From Phallusia mammillata (lineage: Eukaryota > Chordata > Ascidiacea > Phlebobranchia > Ascidiidae), in NCBI GenBank assembly GCA_003260075.1, contig QLIY01000158.1, positions 152,371-216,370 on the forward strand: a stretch of DNA of 64,000 bases, given 5' to 3'. The position numbers and the translations under genes are program-made. Below, in pieces: positions 52,573 through 62,476 of this stretch; the stretch's first letter is position 1, and the number at the start of each line of letters is the position of its first letter. The notes beneath the pieces are model-generated. The model made no database searches. It was not told the origin of the DNA and was given only the letters and a program-made list of their open reading frames with translations.

Positions 52573-53403
52573 TTACTGTGGACAACCGTTGTAACACACG
52601 GGGTCTGCCACTTCGCAATCAAAGCATGTTTTCGGAGTCGCATCTGCAATCATTAAAATAAGTCGTTTCAAAAATTTGTTCAAAACCACATGATCGTTCC
52701 ATTATTTCTTCAACAAACTGCATTTCAAATCAATGAAATTGGATAACCAAAATTGATTTAACATGTAAGTTCAAATTTAGATAAGTTGATGAAGCTATAG
52801 TTTTTCGATAGGTCCGATTTTGCGGAATTGTCTATTGTGACTGCAACTATTCCTATTGACATTGAATATTTTTCGTTGTGACACATGTTACATGCAACTT
52901 ACAGGTAGTACGTTCCCCAACACCAGTGAGAAGGGCTCTTGCACACACAGTGTCGACAATCTGTTGATCTACATCGTCCAGCAAACATACGTAAGAAATG
53001 GCCTTCTTCGCCGCTTCACGCAGTTGTATCTTGGCAGCTTCAGAAAACTCCACTCCTGAAAACTACGGTACAAACGAGAAAAGAGTTATAGGCTTTCTCA
53101 ACATTTCACGCTAACTATAAGCATAAACGTGACGAATTTCGTAATGTTCTAGGAAGAGAAGAAAAACTGATTCGATGCGATATCTTGTAGAGTTTGTGTC
53201 TAGCGACAGAAAGTGGCGTTTGTTTCATCGAACATGTCATATAGTGGCACTTTTGAAACTTAATTTTGTAAAGATTTGAAACTTACCTTCGAACTTTCTT
53301 TTAACGCCTGCAGTTGTTCGTAGTAATCATCAGGAATCGAATATCCGCTCACCACAATTGCACAGAGCGCAAACACAAACGCGATTTTTGTTGAACTGTA
53401 CAT
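52573..53403 (-). CDS. Small secreted cysteine-rich peptide, copy B
   Basis: Unrecognised family, 115 aa, three exons: 53403-53287, 53062-52903, 52643-52573, phases 0 and 1. Residues 1 to about 19 are a hydrophobic signal peptide (MYSSTKIAFVFALCAIVVS). The core reads FSEAAKIQLREAAKKAISYV, then Cys, 13 residues, Cys. The last exon gives CFDCEVADPVCYNGCPQ and a stop directly after. The six conserved cysteines suggest three disulfides in an extracellular peptide. The exon-2 acceptor was set at 53062 because only this one keeps the frame; a more upstream-looking AG at 53056-53057 does not. It is closest to copy C in its C-terminal module. Function unknown; defence peptide or hormone-like ligand are only possibilities. 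Confidence 0.85.
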
Positions 53404-53438
53404 TTTTAAGGTTATTACGCAGTATCGAACAATGAAAC

Positions 53439-53448
53439 CCTTTTTATG
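53439..53448 (-). promoter_or_regulatory. TATA-like site of peptide gene B
   Basis: CATAAAAAGG on the minus strand, 36-45 bases before the ATG. A second candidate, TATATATATA at about 53489-53500, lies further upstream, so which one works is unclear. Confidence 0.35.
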
Positions 53449-54510
53449 CTAGAAAATATCGTTTGAAAGAACTAAATGTTTAAGCATATATATATACAGT
53501 GCTAAAATTCTGATGGTAAACAAAAAATTTATTAAGTCCGCTTACGTTGTGAGTCGTAGATAAGGTGGATATTACTAATCCACTCATATTACGGATAATA
53601 AATAGCAAACACGATGTGAATCAAACTTATTGAATTAGGCCGTTCAAATAGAAAGCGGGTAATACATGTACAGTGTACGCAATATATATTTGTTTGGAAC
53701 GAACTAATCTTACTTCTATCACGCAATGTGGCAATTTTGTATTTACTTTTATGAAGCTGTGTCGTCATGCTTGTACGAAATCAATAATGTTCAATTATAA
53801 GCTAAATTAAAAAGTGGTTTCTCAGGTCTGCAGGAACAAAATATTTATCTTTAAAACTGTATGCATAAGAATTGTTATCATTATTATTTTGAATAACAAT
53901 TGGCAAGTGTCGATAAATGTTTGCGCAATGTTGTGACATGTCAATTTTTGTATGTGTATAACATTATGAAACAGATAAATGTTGTGTGTATATCGTAAAT
54001 GCATTTTTGCCATATTTTAGTGCTGCTGCTGAGATAACAAACATCAGATCACCCCATAAATTAATGTAATTAGTTATTATCTGTTGAACTTTATCAACAT
54101 GTACCGCAATACCGCATATATAGAACTCATAAGTATTATATCCACTTGTGCTTTATTGGAAATAACATTGTTTTCGGAATTGATCTGCTGCAAATCGTTT
54201 TTCCCGTTGCACCAATTAAATAACCCCAAATCCACTACAAAATATTGGAACTGGACAATTGGTTTCTCTGTACTACTATTCGTAGTGTGCTTGCTGTAAA
54301 GTAAATATTTTGAGTCTAGTAATGCACCGAAGTTTCGTTTGGCCGAAACATTTTAGCCAAATAAATAGTTTTGGTTTTGGCCTGAACTTTTCCGATTCGA
54401 TTTGAAATTGAACGTTTTAATTGTACATGGTCAATTACTTGATTAAGAATAACAACCGCTAAATGCCATGTATCATTTTCCCTACTAGACACCAGTCACG
54501 TCTGTTAAAC
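53449..54510. other. Spacer between peptide gene B and the repeats; nothing recognised
   Basis: AT-rich, with short overlapping ORFs only. Confidence 0.5.
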
Positions 54511-54757
54511 CAGGGGTCGGCAACCTTTTTTGCACTGCGGACCGGTTTTGAAACTAAAATTTCATCGCGGACCGGTCTTCAAAAAACTACAAATATATAG
54601 CTATAAAAACGCTTAAATTAGTTTATTATGCCTGGGATACATGGGCAAAAAGTTTTATAGCATTTAACATGAAAAAGTATACGGCCCGATAACGAACTCC
54701 TCGCGGACCGGTACCGGGCTGCGGACCGGCGGTTGCNGCGGACCGGCGGTTGCCGAC
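54511..54757 (+). mobile_element. Degenerate hAT-type element
   Basis: It starts CAGGGGTCGGCAACC, a typical hAT end, and contains GCGGACCGG words. The right end GGTTGCCGACAACGG is an altered inverted copy, and no 8-bp duplication is found. A 19-bp segment is tandemly repeated near the right end, with one undetermined base (N) at 54737, so this end may be misassembled. Confidence 0.65.
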
Positions 54758-55310
54758 AACGGTTTGTGATTTGTGCATCTTATACGAGGCGTTTAGGAAT
54801 GTCTTTTTTGCGAAAGTAGTCCGTTTGGCGTAAATGATAAAAGGTTGGTTTGGCTTATCATTATTTCAAACCCTTAAAGTGGTTTTATATTCCCGTTGGA
54901 TCTGATTGGCGGCTTTGGTGTCATTTCGTTAATCTTCCTAAGCCGCAAAGTATCCTTCTGTTGTTTAACTCTACCATGTTTATGCTCAAATGTACTTTAT
55001 GACAACGTTCTGCGGTTATGTTTTTGTTCAATTGTTTGCCGTAATTATATTTTCCAGCAAGTTACAGCGTACTTTATTACGTACTTTATACATGTTGTAT
55101 TGTAATACTACAATGTTGTTGCTATGATTTAGCGATTAATCTGGTTAGTGTCAAACTTGAAGTCTGTTCGGAACAGTCAATAAATGTTTATTATATCATA
55201 AAACATTTGCACCAAGTTACCATTCAGAAAAAACACATTTTCACCGATATGGTTGATCTTTGTCAAACTTTTTCATAGTTTTCGAACCGTTACCAGACAA
55301 GGTGCTAAAG
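54758..55310. other. Spacer between two hAT-type elements; nothing recognised
   Basis: No supported exon. ORF 54896-55105 is hydrophobic and T-rich, with no family resemblance or paralogue. Confidence 0.5.
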
Positions 55311-55648
55311 CAGGCGTCACCAAACTACGGCCCGCGGGCCGGATCCAGGCCTCGAGGTCATTTCATCCGGCCCGCGACCACACTTTTTGCTTTGCCGAAT
55401 CGTATCGATAACTTTGTGACGTTTAAAAAGTAATCTACACCTAAATATTTTTTTCTGCGACGACATGTATAATCAATATTAACTACGTCACAGACAAGAC
55501 TGAAAGCGTTAATTGTGCGCAAATCGGATTGTAGAAAGACCATATCTTGGCGTCCCAAGGAAAGACGGCAAAAACTATAGTTATGCGGCCCGCGCGAATC
55601 ATTATTAAACTTATCCGGCCCGCAGTGAAAAAAGTTTGGTGACCCCTG
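55311..55648 (+). mobile_element. Nonautonomous hAT-type element (338 bp) between peptide genes B and C
   Basis: Left end CAGGCGTCACCAAACT and right end TTTGGTGACCCCTG are inverted repeats. A perfect 8-bp duplication TGCTAAAG flanks it (55303-55310, 55649-55656). Subterminal CGGCCCGCGGGCC words. No coding capacity. Confidence 0.92.
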
Positions 55649-55934
55649 TGCTAAAGAATAAAAAGCTCGTGTGTGTCGTTTGTCTTAATGAAACGACGCT
55701 GTTTTGAATTGTGTCAATACATTTTATGTGATAGCATTGGTTTATGGAGCCATGATTCACTATTGTCGGTGCATATAGACAGGTTTGTTTAGGTTTCTGT
55801 GGTAGAAATTAGAATTTTGCTTTTGATGTCTGTTTTTGTCGTATAGTGACATCTAGCGGTAATTGGTGTGTTTACTGCGTTTGTTTTGAAATAAATTTTC
55901 ATACCACACAAGTCCGATTCACGATGACATCATT

Positions 55935-55940
55935 TTTATT
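55935..55940 (-). terminator. Polyadenylation signal of peptide gene C
   Basis: AATAAA on the minus strand about 49 bases after the stop codon. Confidence 0.65.
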
Positions 55941-55988
55941 ATTCAACAAACGAAATTACAAGTCGGGGGAAAAATCGAAGTTGGTCGA

Positions 55989-56668
55989 TTACTGTGGGCA
56001 GGAATCGTAGCAGACTGGGTCCGCTACTTCGCAGTCCATGCACGCGTAAAGAGATGCTGTAGAATATCCACCTGCAAAAATATCGTTGTGTAAGGCAATT
56101 TAAAGTTATAATCTTGAAAATAATGAAGACGATCGATAAAGAAACTAAACTGTGTTTCTTCTATCGCTGATTGTAATTTTAAGTGTTAACTAATTAAAGT
56201 AATATGGCGAATAACACATTTAACACATTTAAATCTAGAAGTAGCAAGAAAGCATTTTTTACTTGTTGTTTCTTTAAATTGTCGGGTAAGTGCTTTTTGA
56301 CAAATAGTGGTGAGGATGAGAGGGTCACAATTCTCGTTAAGACAAAGCTCCTTAATTGCCAAAATTGCAGCTTCTCTCAGTTGTGTTTTTGAATGTTCCG
56401 AAAATTTAATTCTGTTGACCTAAAAGCAGCAAATAGATGATTAAATATCCGTAAAACCTGCAGTCACAGGTAATTGTCGCTGGCACCGAAAACCGGTTTC
56501 ATTGATCATAGTTATTTTTTAAAAGCAACCACCACTCAGTGATGCTGATTATAAGCAAATAAAATTTACCGGTGCTTCCAATTCCATCGTTTGTTGATCT
56601 CCAGGAGAAATGGAAAGAGAACTTGCAGACGCTGCGCAAACGCATGCAATCAACACAATCAGCTTCAT
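55989..56668 (-). CDS. Small secreted cysteine-rich peptide, copy C
   Basis: Unrecognised family, 112 aa, three exons: 56668-56570, 56419-56263, 56071-55989, phases 0 and 1. The start gives a signal peptide MKLIVLIACVCAASA. The core reads FSEHSKTQLREAAILAIKEL, Cys, 13 residues, Cys, QKAL. It has one extra cysteine inside the 13-residue spacer (NENC), which B, D and E lack. The last exon ends CMDCEVADPVCYDSCPQ-stop, nearly identical to copy B, so B and C look like a recent or conserved pair. A TATA box lies about 70 bases upstream and a polyadenylation signal 49 bases downstream, so it looks like an intact gene. Confidence 0.87.
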
Positions 56669-56737
56669 TCTGGTTTAATATGCGATTCAACTCGTATCAC
56701 AGAAACAAAGAAAATGTGGATCATGTTACGTGTCAGT

Positions 56738-56745
56738 CTTTTATA
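56738..56745 (-). promoter_or_regulatory. TATA box of peptide gene C
   Basis: TATAAAAG on the minus strand, 70-77 bases before the ATG. Confidence 0.6.
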
Positions 56746-58827
56746 ATTCTTTAAAAAATTTTCAATTATTAAAACGCACTTTTGCTCGACAAGAGTAGGT
56801 GGAAATTGACACTCAAAAAACAGATGTCAAATAATATTTGTTGGCGCTCGTAACGGTTAATGATTACTCTTCAAGATAAGCATATGATGGAGTTTAAAAA
56901 ACAATAATGGTTTTGAGACTTAATATAGGTAATAAATAACAATTCTTTATTAAACTATACGCGGTTCTCATTATCCTAACAATGGCACATTATTTGCAAT
57001 TGTTACCGAAATCCGTTGTCGCAAATGATAAATATTGGAACGTTGACGTTTTCTGAACGGCAACATCTGCTATTGACATATAGTGCTATGTACAGTTACT
57101 GGGAAAAAGTAATAGGTATATTAGGCCTAAACACTGACCGCTTATAGTTTTTGAAACATTCAACGAGTGGAAATTGTAACGCATATCTAAATACTAGAAA
57201 CAGGCGTCGTCGGTGCAAAAACTGTATGTTTAGCTTTAGGGCTGGATCCTAAACACCTCATTCTTTATAATAGTGTTAGAATGTACATGAAATTCAAATA
57301 AATTAGTTTGTGGCCACGAAAGTAATAACTTGGCAGCTGCTCTCATGTTTGGTTTGTAATCTGCCCTTGTGGATGTAGTACTGCCTTTATTTGTTGCATT
57401 AATGTGCTGAATAATGCTATACAACAGAATTCTGTTCGTTTTTAGGTACAAGCGGCCTCACTTACGAATCACACATTTGTACTTTCGATTTATTAAGAAG
57501 TTTAAAGCTAGTAGTAAAATTAAACACTAAAATTTAATATTTTAAAAAAAAATACCTTTGTCTGTAATCGATAAAAAATATCCAAGCTGTTGGGAAAACG
57601 AAAACGAAAACAAATGGGTAGAGCTACTAACGCCATACCATGAAGCAGACCCACATCTATCTAAATTTCGAAACGAGGCGCAAATTGCGATACGTGACCT
57701 TACCCCAACTTAAATATCCCTAATTGTCCGCATTTTTAGAGATATTCCGTTTTTAATGGATATTTGTGCCGTTTGCGACTTATTAGTGGGCTACACAAAC
57801 ATGTGCTTTTTCTATGCGTTTTAAAATCATACTTGAAGTGTTTTATAATGTACCGGTTACCATCTCGTGTCGTCTGTTGCATGAACCTAGCGTGTTCTGA
57901 TGGTGTGTTGCGTATTGGACAGCAACATTAATAAATCTGGTTTAATCCCGAAAAGCGTGAATGAGACGCTACAATACTAGTATGTCTTGGAAGTTTGCTA
58001 TTTATCGTCATGCAATTTTATCTGAATCCCATATACATTTGATCGAAGGTCAGAAAGTCTTATCACTAAACGGCGATAGAGAACGAATAGGACGGGAGGT
58101 CAGAACGGTTTTCACATTCTTTTCGTATGCAAACAAAAATGCGAGCTACGATAAGAAAAATTTCGCCCTTTGCTGAGTGGTATCACGACAATATGATGTA
58201 GTTTGTTTAGCAAAGGGTCGTTTCGGGTGTCTACAAGTATTTGATCAACTGGGTGGTACGCTTTGTGTTGTATTTGAACACAAGTTAGACTGACAAGTAT
58301 GAAAATAATGACAGAAGTTGTACAAAAGTTGTAAACTTTTTAGAGAATGGGAAAAATATGACACATTTTCCGTGAGCCAGAACATACTGTATACATCATT
58401 AGTTGCATCTGTTGCAAAAATGGAGCGACAAACCTTAAAACAGTTGTTGCTTGGCAACAAAACCTTTGTAGTCCGAATCGACCTAAAACGGTGTTACATT
58501 AAATTTCCCTTTCATTGCGCACATCACCGACGACACGCGACATATTAATAATGTCCCATCTGTTCCACTCAGTTCGTGAGGTATTTTTAACCGTTTGACG
58601 CTTACAAAAGTATCCCAGCTTGATCATTTGCAGGTAAACATCTAGTCATTAAAATTTTGACATCCAAAATTCATGACTGCAATAACTGTAGTGCTGTGAC
58701 GTCCGGAAGGTCCAGAATCAGTAATTAAATAGATTTTAACGACAGCGCGACTTGAGCGACAATCTGTCACTTTTCGGGTATTTGGTCACGTAGTGTTGAC
58801 CGATAAGTCTTATCTCGCCAATATTTG
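56746..58827. other. Intergenic spacer between divergent peptide genes C and D
   Basis: C and D are transcribed away from each other, so this 2 kb holds both promoters. No other exon or repeat is supported. Confidence 0.55.
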
Positions 58828-58837
58828 TATATATAAG
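58828..58837 (+). promoter_or_regulatory. TATA box of peptide gene D
   Basis: TATATATAAG, 69-78 bases before the ATG, a spacing similar to copy C. Confidence 0.65.
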
Positions 58838-58905
58838 AGTTCTTGTGGCTTGTTGGTCCACAAAAATCGCCATACTACTCGGAAACATCATCGTAAGAGA
58901 CCAAG

Positions 58906-59458
58906 ATGAAGACTGTAACCAGTATAATCTTCATGTGTTTTGTGACTATAACCCTTGCTGCAAATTTGCCCACAGACCAAGCAAATGATCAGGAAAGAAA
59001 GGTAGTTCAAAACCTAGCGCTTAAAAAACTATTTACATGTGCGTGATTTAACTTATAGACCGATACTAAAATATACGCTTTTCTGCAGTTGAAACCTTTG
59101 ACTACCTTTTCTCTACAGGCAGCTTTGTTTTCGGATGAGGCAAAAATGCAGATTCGTGAGGCAAGTTTTCGGGCGATTTCCTACCTCTGCTTGGACGATA
59201 AAACCCTGCCGGAAATCAAAAGCAGTATTTGCAGTCGGGCACTGAGCCAAATGTACCGTGTGCAACCTGTCACTTATAATGAAAGTACGTTTTCACAAAA
59301 ATCCTTCATTATTCATTTTTGACATTTACCACCGAGTATATCGATTTTTTTATTATCCATTTAAACATTTTTTGCATGTTCCGACAGAAGAACCACTTAA
59401 CAGCTGTTTGGATTGCACAATTGCGGACCCTGTATGTTGGGATTCCTGCCCTCTATAA
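58906..59458 (+). CDS. Small secreted cysteine-rich peptide, copy D
   Basis: Unrecognised family, 110 aa, three exons: 58906-59001, 59119-59284, 59388-59458, phases 0 and 1. The signal peptide is MKTVTSIIFMCFVTITLAA. The core reads FSDEAKMQIREASFRAISYL, Cys, 13 residues, Cys, SRAL. The last exon gives CLDCTIADPVCWDSCPL-stop. It is the only copy on the plus strand and faces copy E tail to tail, 0.7 kb away; D and E share Ile and Trp variants in the last module. TATA box upstream and AATAAA downstream support an intact gene. Confidence 0.87.
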
Positions 59459-59640
59459 AGTGAAAATTAAGAAGTAAAACCGGAAGTTTCACTTTGAGGG
59501 AACCACTCCTTACTTGTATTTAATTATTTGCTTTGTTTGATTGATTTCGCCTGTCAACATTGTTTTGCAAATCACCGTCTTTGTCTGAGTGTTTTAGTTT
59601 TTCTCTATAATTGTAAAAATTAATTCCTTTACCTAAATTA

Positions 59641-59646
59641 AATAAA
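59641..59646 (+). terminator. Polyadenylation signal of peptide gene D
   Basis: AATAAA about 183 bases after the stop codon. Confidence 0.55.
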
Positions 59647-60100
59647 TTTTGTGTCATAGTTATACGTACCGGTGTATATTAATATCAGTCTTATGTCAAT
59701 TCAACCTTTTAGATTTTAATTGAAACAGTTGTGTAGACATGATTTAAATATTGTTTTTCAGCTCAGGTTAGAAGAAATTTAGCCAACTGAATAACTTATG
59801 AGGCAGTGTCTTTATTTGAACACAAATTAACTTGCTACTTCATCACAACTCCAAATTTGGCCGAACTAAATTACTGCAAAAACAAGCTCTTGCTAGTCAT
59901 GTCCGTAGGGAGAAATACCTACGTACAGAAAGTGTACGGTAGTCTACAGTGTTATATAAGCCTTGCCCAATAAGATCATAAACTCTTTGTAGCGGTTGCA
60001 ATCAAAAATTTGTCCAAATCTAGTGTTTGTCTAACTCTGTTTAAAACTCCAACATTTACTACTTTATACGGATTCACAGCACTTGCTGGCTATGTCACAA
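59647..60100. other. Spacer between convergent peptide genes D and E
   Basis: Tail-to-tail spacer with no supported exon. Confidence 0.5.
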
Positions 60101-60106
60101 TTTATT
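60101..60106 (-). terminator. Polyadenylation signal of peptide gene E
   Basis: AATAAA on the minus strand about 60 bases after the stop codon. Confidence 0.6.
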
Positions 60107-60165
60107 TACGCAATGAAAGCTTGTATTTACATGTCACTACAAGAACAAAAATAATTTCGTTGTTA

Positions 60166-60728
60166 CTATATCGGACAAGTATTCCAACAGACAGGGTCAG
60201 CAATTCCGCAGTCGATACAAGGTTCTTTTTGTTGTGGATCTAAAATTGAACAAAGTATGTCAATCCTCATCTTAATTTCAGACAAAACAACTTAAATACT
60301 TCACCTGGTAGTTGAACATTAGCCCAAAAATGAGAAGCTTTTTTACAAATTGTGCGTTTGATTTGGGGATCTACCTCAAACCTATGACAAAGATATTTGA
60401 TGGCTTCCCAACTTGCTTGCCGAATGAGTTGTCGGGCCTCGGGTGTAAACTTGACCTGTAAAAAAGCATGTTCCTTTTCACCGTTGAGAATTGAGAGGTT
60501 AGCTTGACTATCTGTTTTGTGGCTGAGATAACTTTTTAGGTTTGGGAAACATCTTATTTAAGATTAATGCACACTTTAAAAATACGTTTTTAACATACGA
60601 ACCGAATGTTTCAAAGATGTTTTCCATGTCGTATCATCTCCAAAAAACTCAGAGTCTTCATACAACCTTTTGCAATCAACAGAAATTATTATAGCTAAAA
60701 GCGATAATGTTGCGAAGAAAAACTTCAT
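60166..60728 (-). CDS. Small secreted cysteine-rich peptide, copy E
   Basis: Unrecognised family, 116 aa, three exons: 60728-60603, 60455-60305, 60239-60166, phases 0 and 1. The signal peptide is MKFFFATLSLLAIIISVDC. The core reads FTPEARQLIRQASWEAIKYL, Cys, 13 residues, Cys, KKA. The last exon gives CIDCGIADPVCWNTCPI-stop. The exon 1 donor was set at GTTCGT because it keeps phase 0; the neighbouring GTATGT, four bases on, looks better but breaks the frame, so this border is the least certain. It has an extra cysteine at the end of the signal region. Closest to copy D. Confidence 0.84.
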
Positions 60729-62476
60729 ATTCGCAAATCCCTTTCCTAAGTCGTCTGTGATACAACTGCAAATGTGCAACCTTGTGTTGATGTCCTTAAT
60801 AGCAAACGTGTTCATGCGTCAATCACGTTAATAAAGTGCGATACTGATTTTCAATCTTTTTCATTAATATATGAGTGCAGGTGTGTTTGCAGTAACCTTA
60901 TTGTCAAATAGTCAACGCCTCTTTCCCGACACGCGCCGTTCAATGCCTGTAGTGAAAATAGAAACTTTGTTCCTGTTCAACTTCTTCTGGTCACGTTTTC
61001 TTGTTGGTTCGTCACCTCCATTTCCGAAATATTCCTGGATACACAGTCACTCAATTCATTCATCGATTCACAGTACAAAGTTCGATTTGCCTCAGGATGT
61101 GGGCGTTGTAACTAAAAGTTATTTGATAAAGATTTGCAGATACAAATCAGTGACGCAAATGACATTCCATCAGCAAGGAACACTTTAAAAATCACCCTGA
61201 AATTTATGTCATGAAGTGACGTATAGTTGATAACACTTCTACATTAGTGTTTTTCAAACTTTTTTTGTCCCGTCTCCTGAGCAACTTGTTGATTTCAACC
61301 TCCCTTATCAGAAAAAATCGATTAAGTTTCAGGCTCAGAGACTAATCCGGTTGCAAACTTCGGATTTTATTATCAGTGTACAAAAAATGTTACCCAATTG
61401 CTTACGTTGGACGATTAACAAAATTTGCCGTGTCCCTATATCCTGTTCCAAATGCTGTGGCAGTGTGACTATTACGTTTTATTTCAATTAAACCTTGGTA
61501 GTGTTTGCGTTTTCTCACATTCAGTGTGTTTAGCTTAATTCGATATGACGCCTCTATTTGGTCCGGCGTATTGTTATTGTTTTGGTAATATTTGGGTTTT
61601 CTCACATCGCGAGCATGAGAATTCAAAGTAACGAAAAAGATTATTTTTTTTCAGCAAACGAGTATAGAATATTTCCTTTTGTCTGAATTCCTGATTGTTT
61701 GTTTTGGTTAAACTGCGTTGACCCTTGCAAAAAAGTCTTGACGAAGTCGAACCCCACTTTCTAGTGTTAAGAACTGGCTTGTTACTAATTAACTCGAGTT
61801 TCAGATGACTGCTCAGGACAAAACCTCATAGTTGTATTTACTCTGTTTTCACAAATCAAACTGTTCAGCGCAGAGACGATTTTTAATACCGCCACTGACA
61901 AGGCGTGAATTCCTGCATGATCCTTTTTGTCCTTTTTTGCATGTTGGATCCTAGCAATTGACTCCAGCTTTCCGTTGCAATATGCAAATAAAAACTTTAA
62001 TTTAACGTTGAACCAACCATACGTGTAATTGTTTGGACATGTAGCAAACGAATTAATAACATTGGTAAATCACCAAATTGTTTGTCGTGGTAGTCCCGTG
62101 TTGTGGTAGTGACGGTTAGACGAGGCTTCGATTTTGGGTTGTAATGCTTTATACCTTTTACCAAAGGTAATAACTGTATAACTACTCATGACTGCAGGTC
62201 TTCACCATGCCCAAAGAGTGTGAAAGATAAGAACACACACCTATACTTTTCTTTTCAGAGCAAATAAGTACACTAGAGATATAGTTAAATTTTTGTATTT
62301 ACATTCGACATTACTTTTACAACCACCAAACACATATGTTTGTTTACATTAGAAATAAATTTCAAAGACAATAGGAATACATTGTTTGCAAGGAAATGAT
62401 ACTTTACTTAAACATACCAACACAAATAACATCAAACAAGCAACAACAGACAACAATTATTACAACAATACAACAT
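60729..62476. other. Intergenic region between peptide gene E and GBE1
   Basis: No exon recognised. A hAT-like end (GTGTTTTTCAAACTTTTTTT) occurs at about 61248, but no partner end was found. The part next to 62477 is likely GBE1 3' UTR. Confidence 0.5.

Noticed and set aside
61240-61290. Sequence like a hAT end (AGTGTTTTTCAAAC)
   Set aside because: No matching inverted end or 8-bp duplication was found, so an element cannot be delimited.
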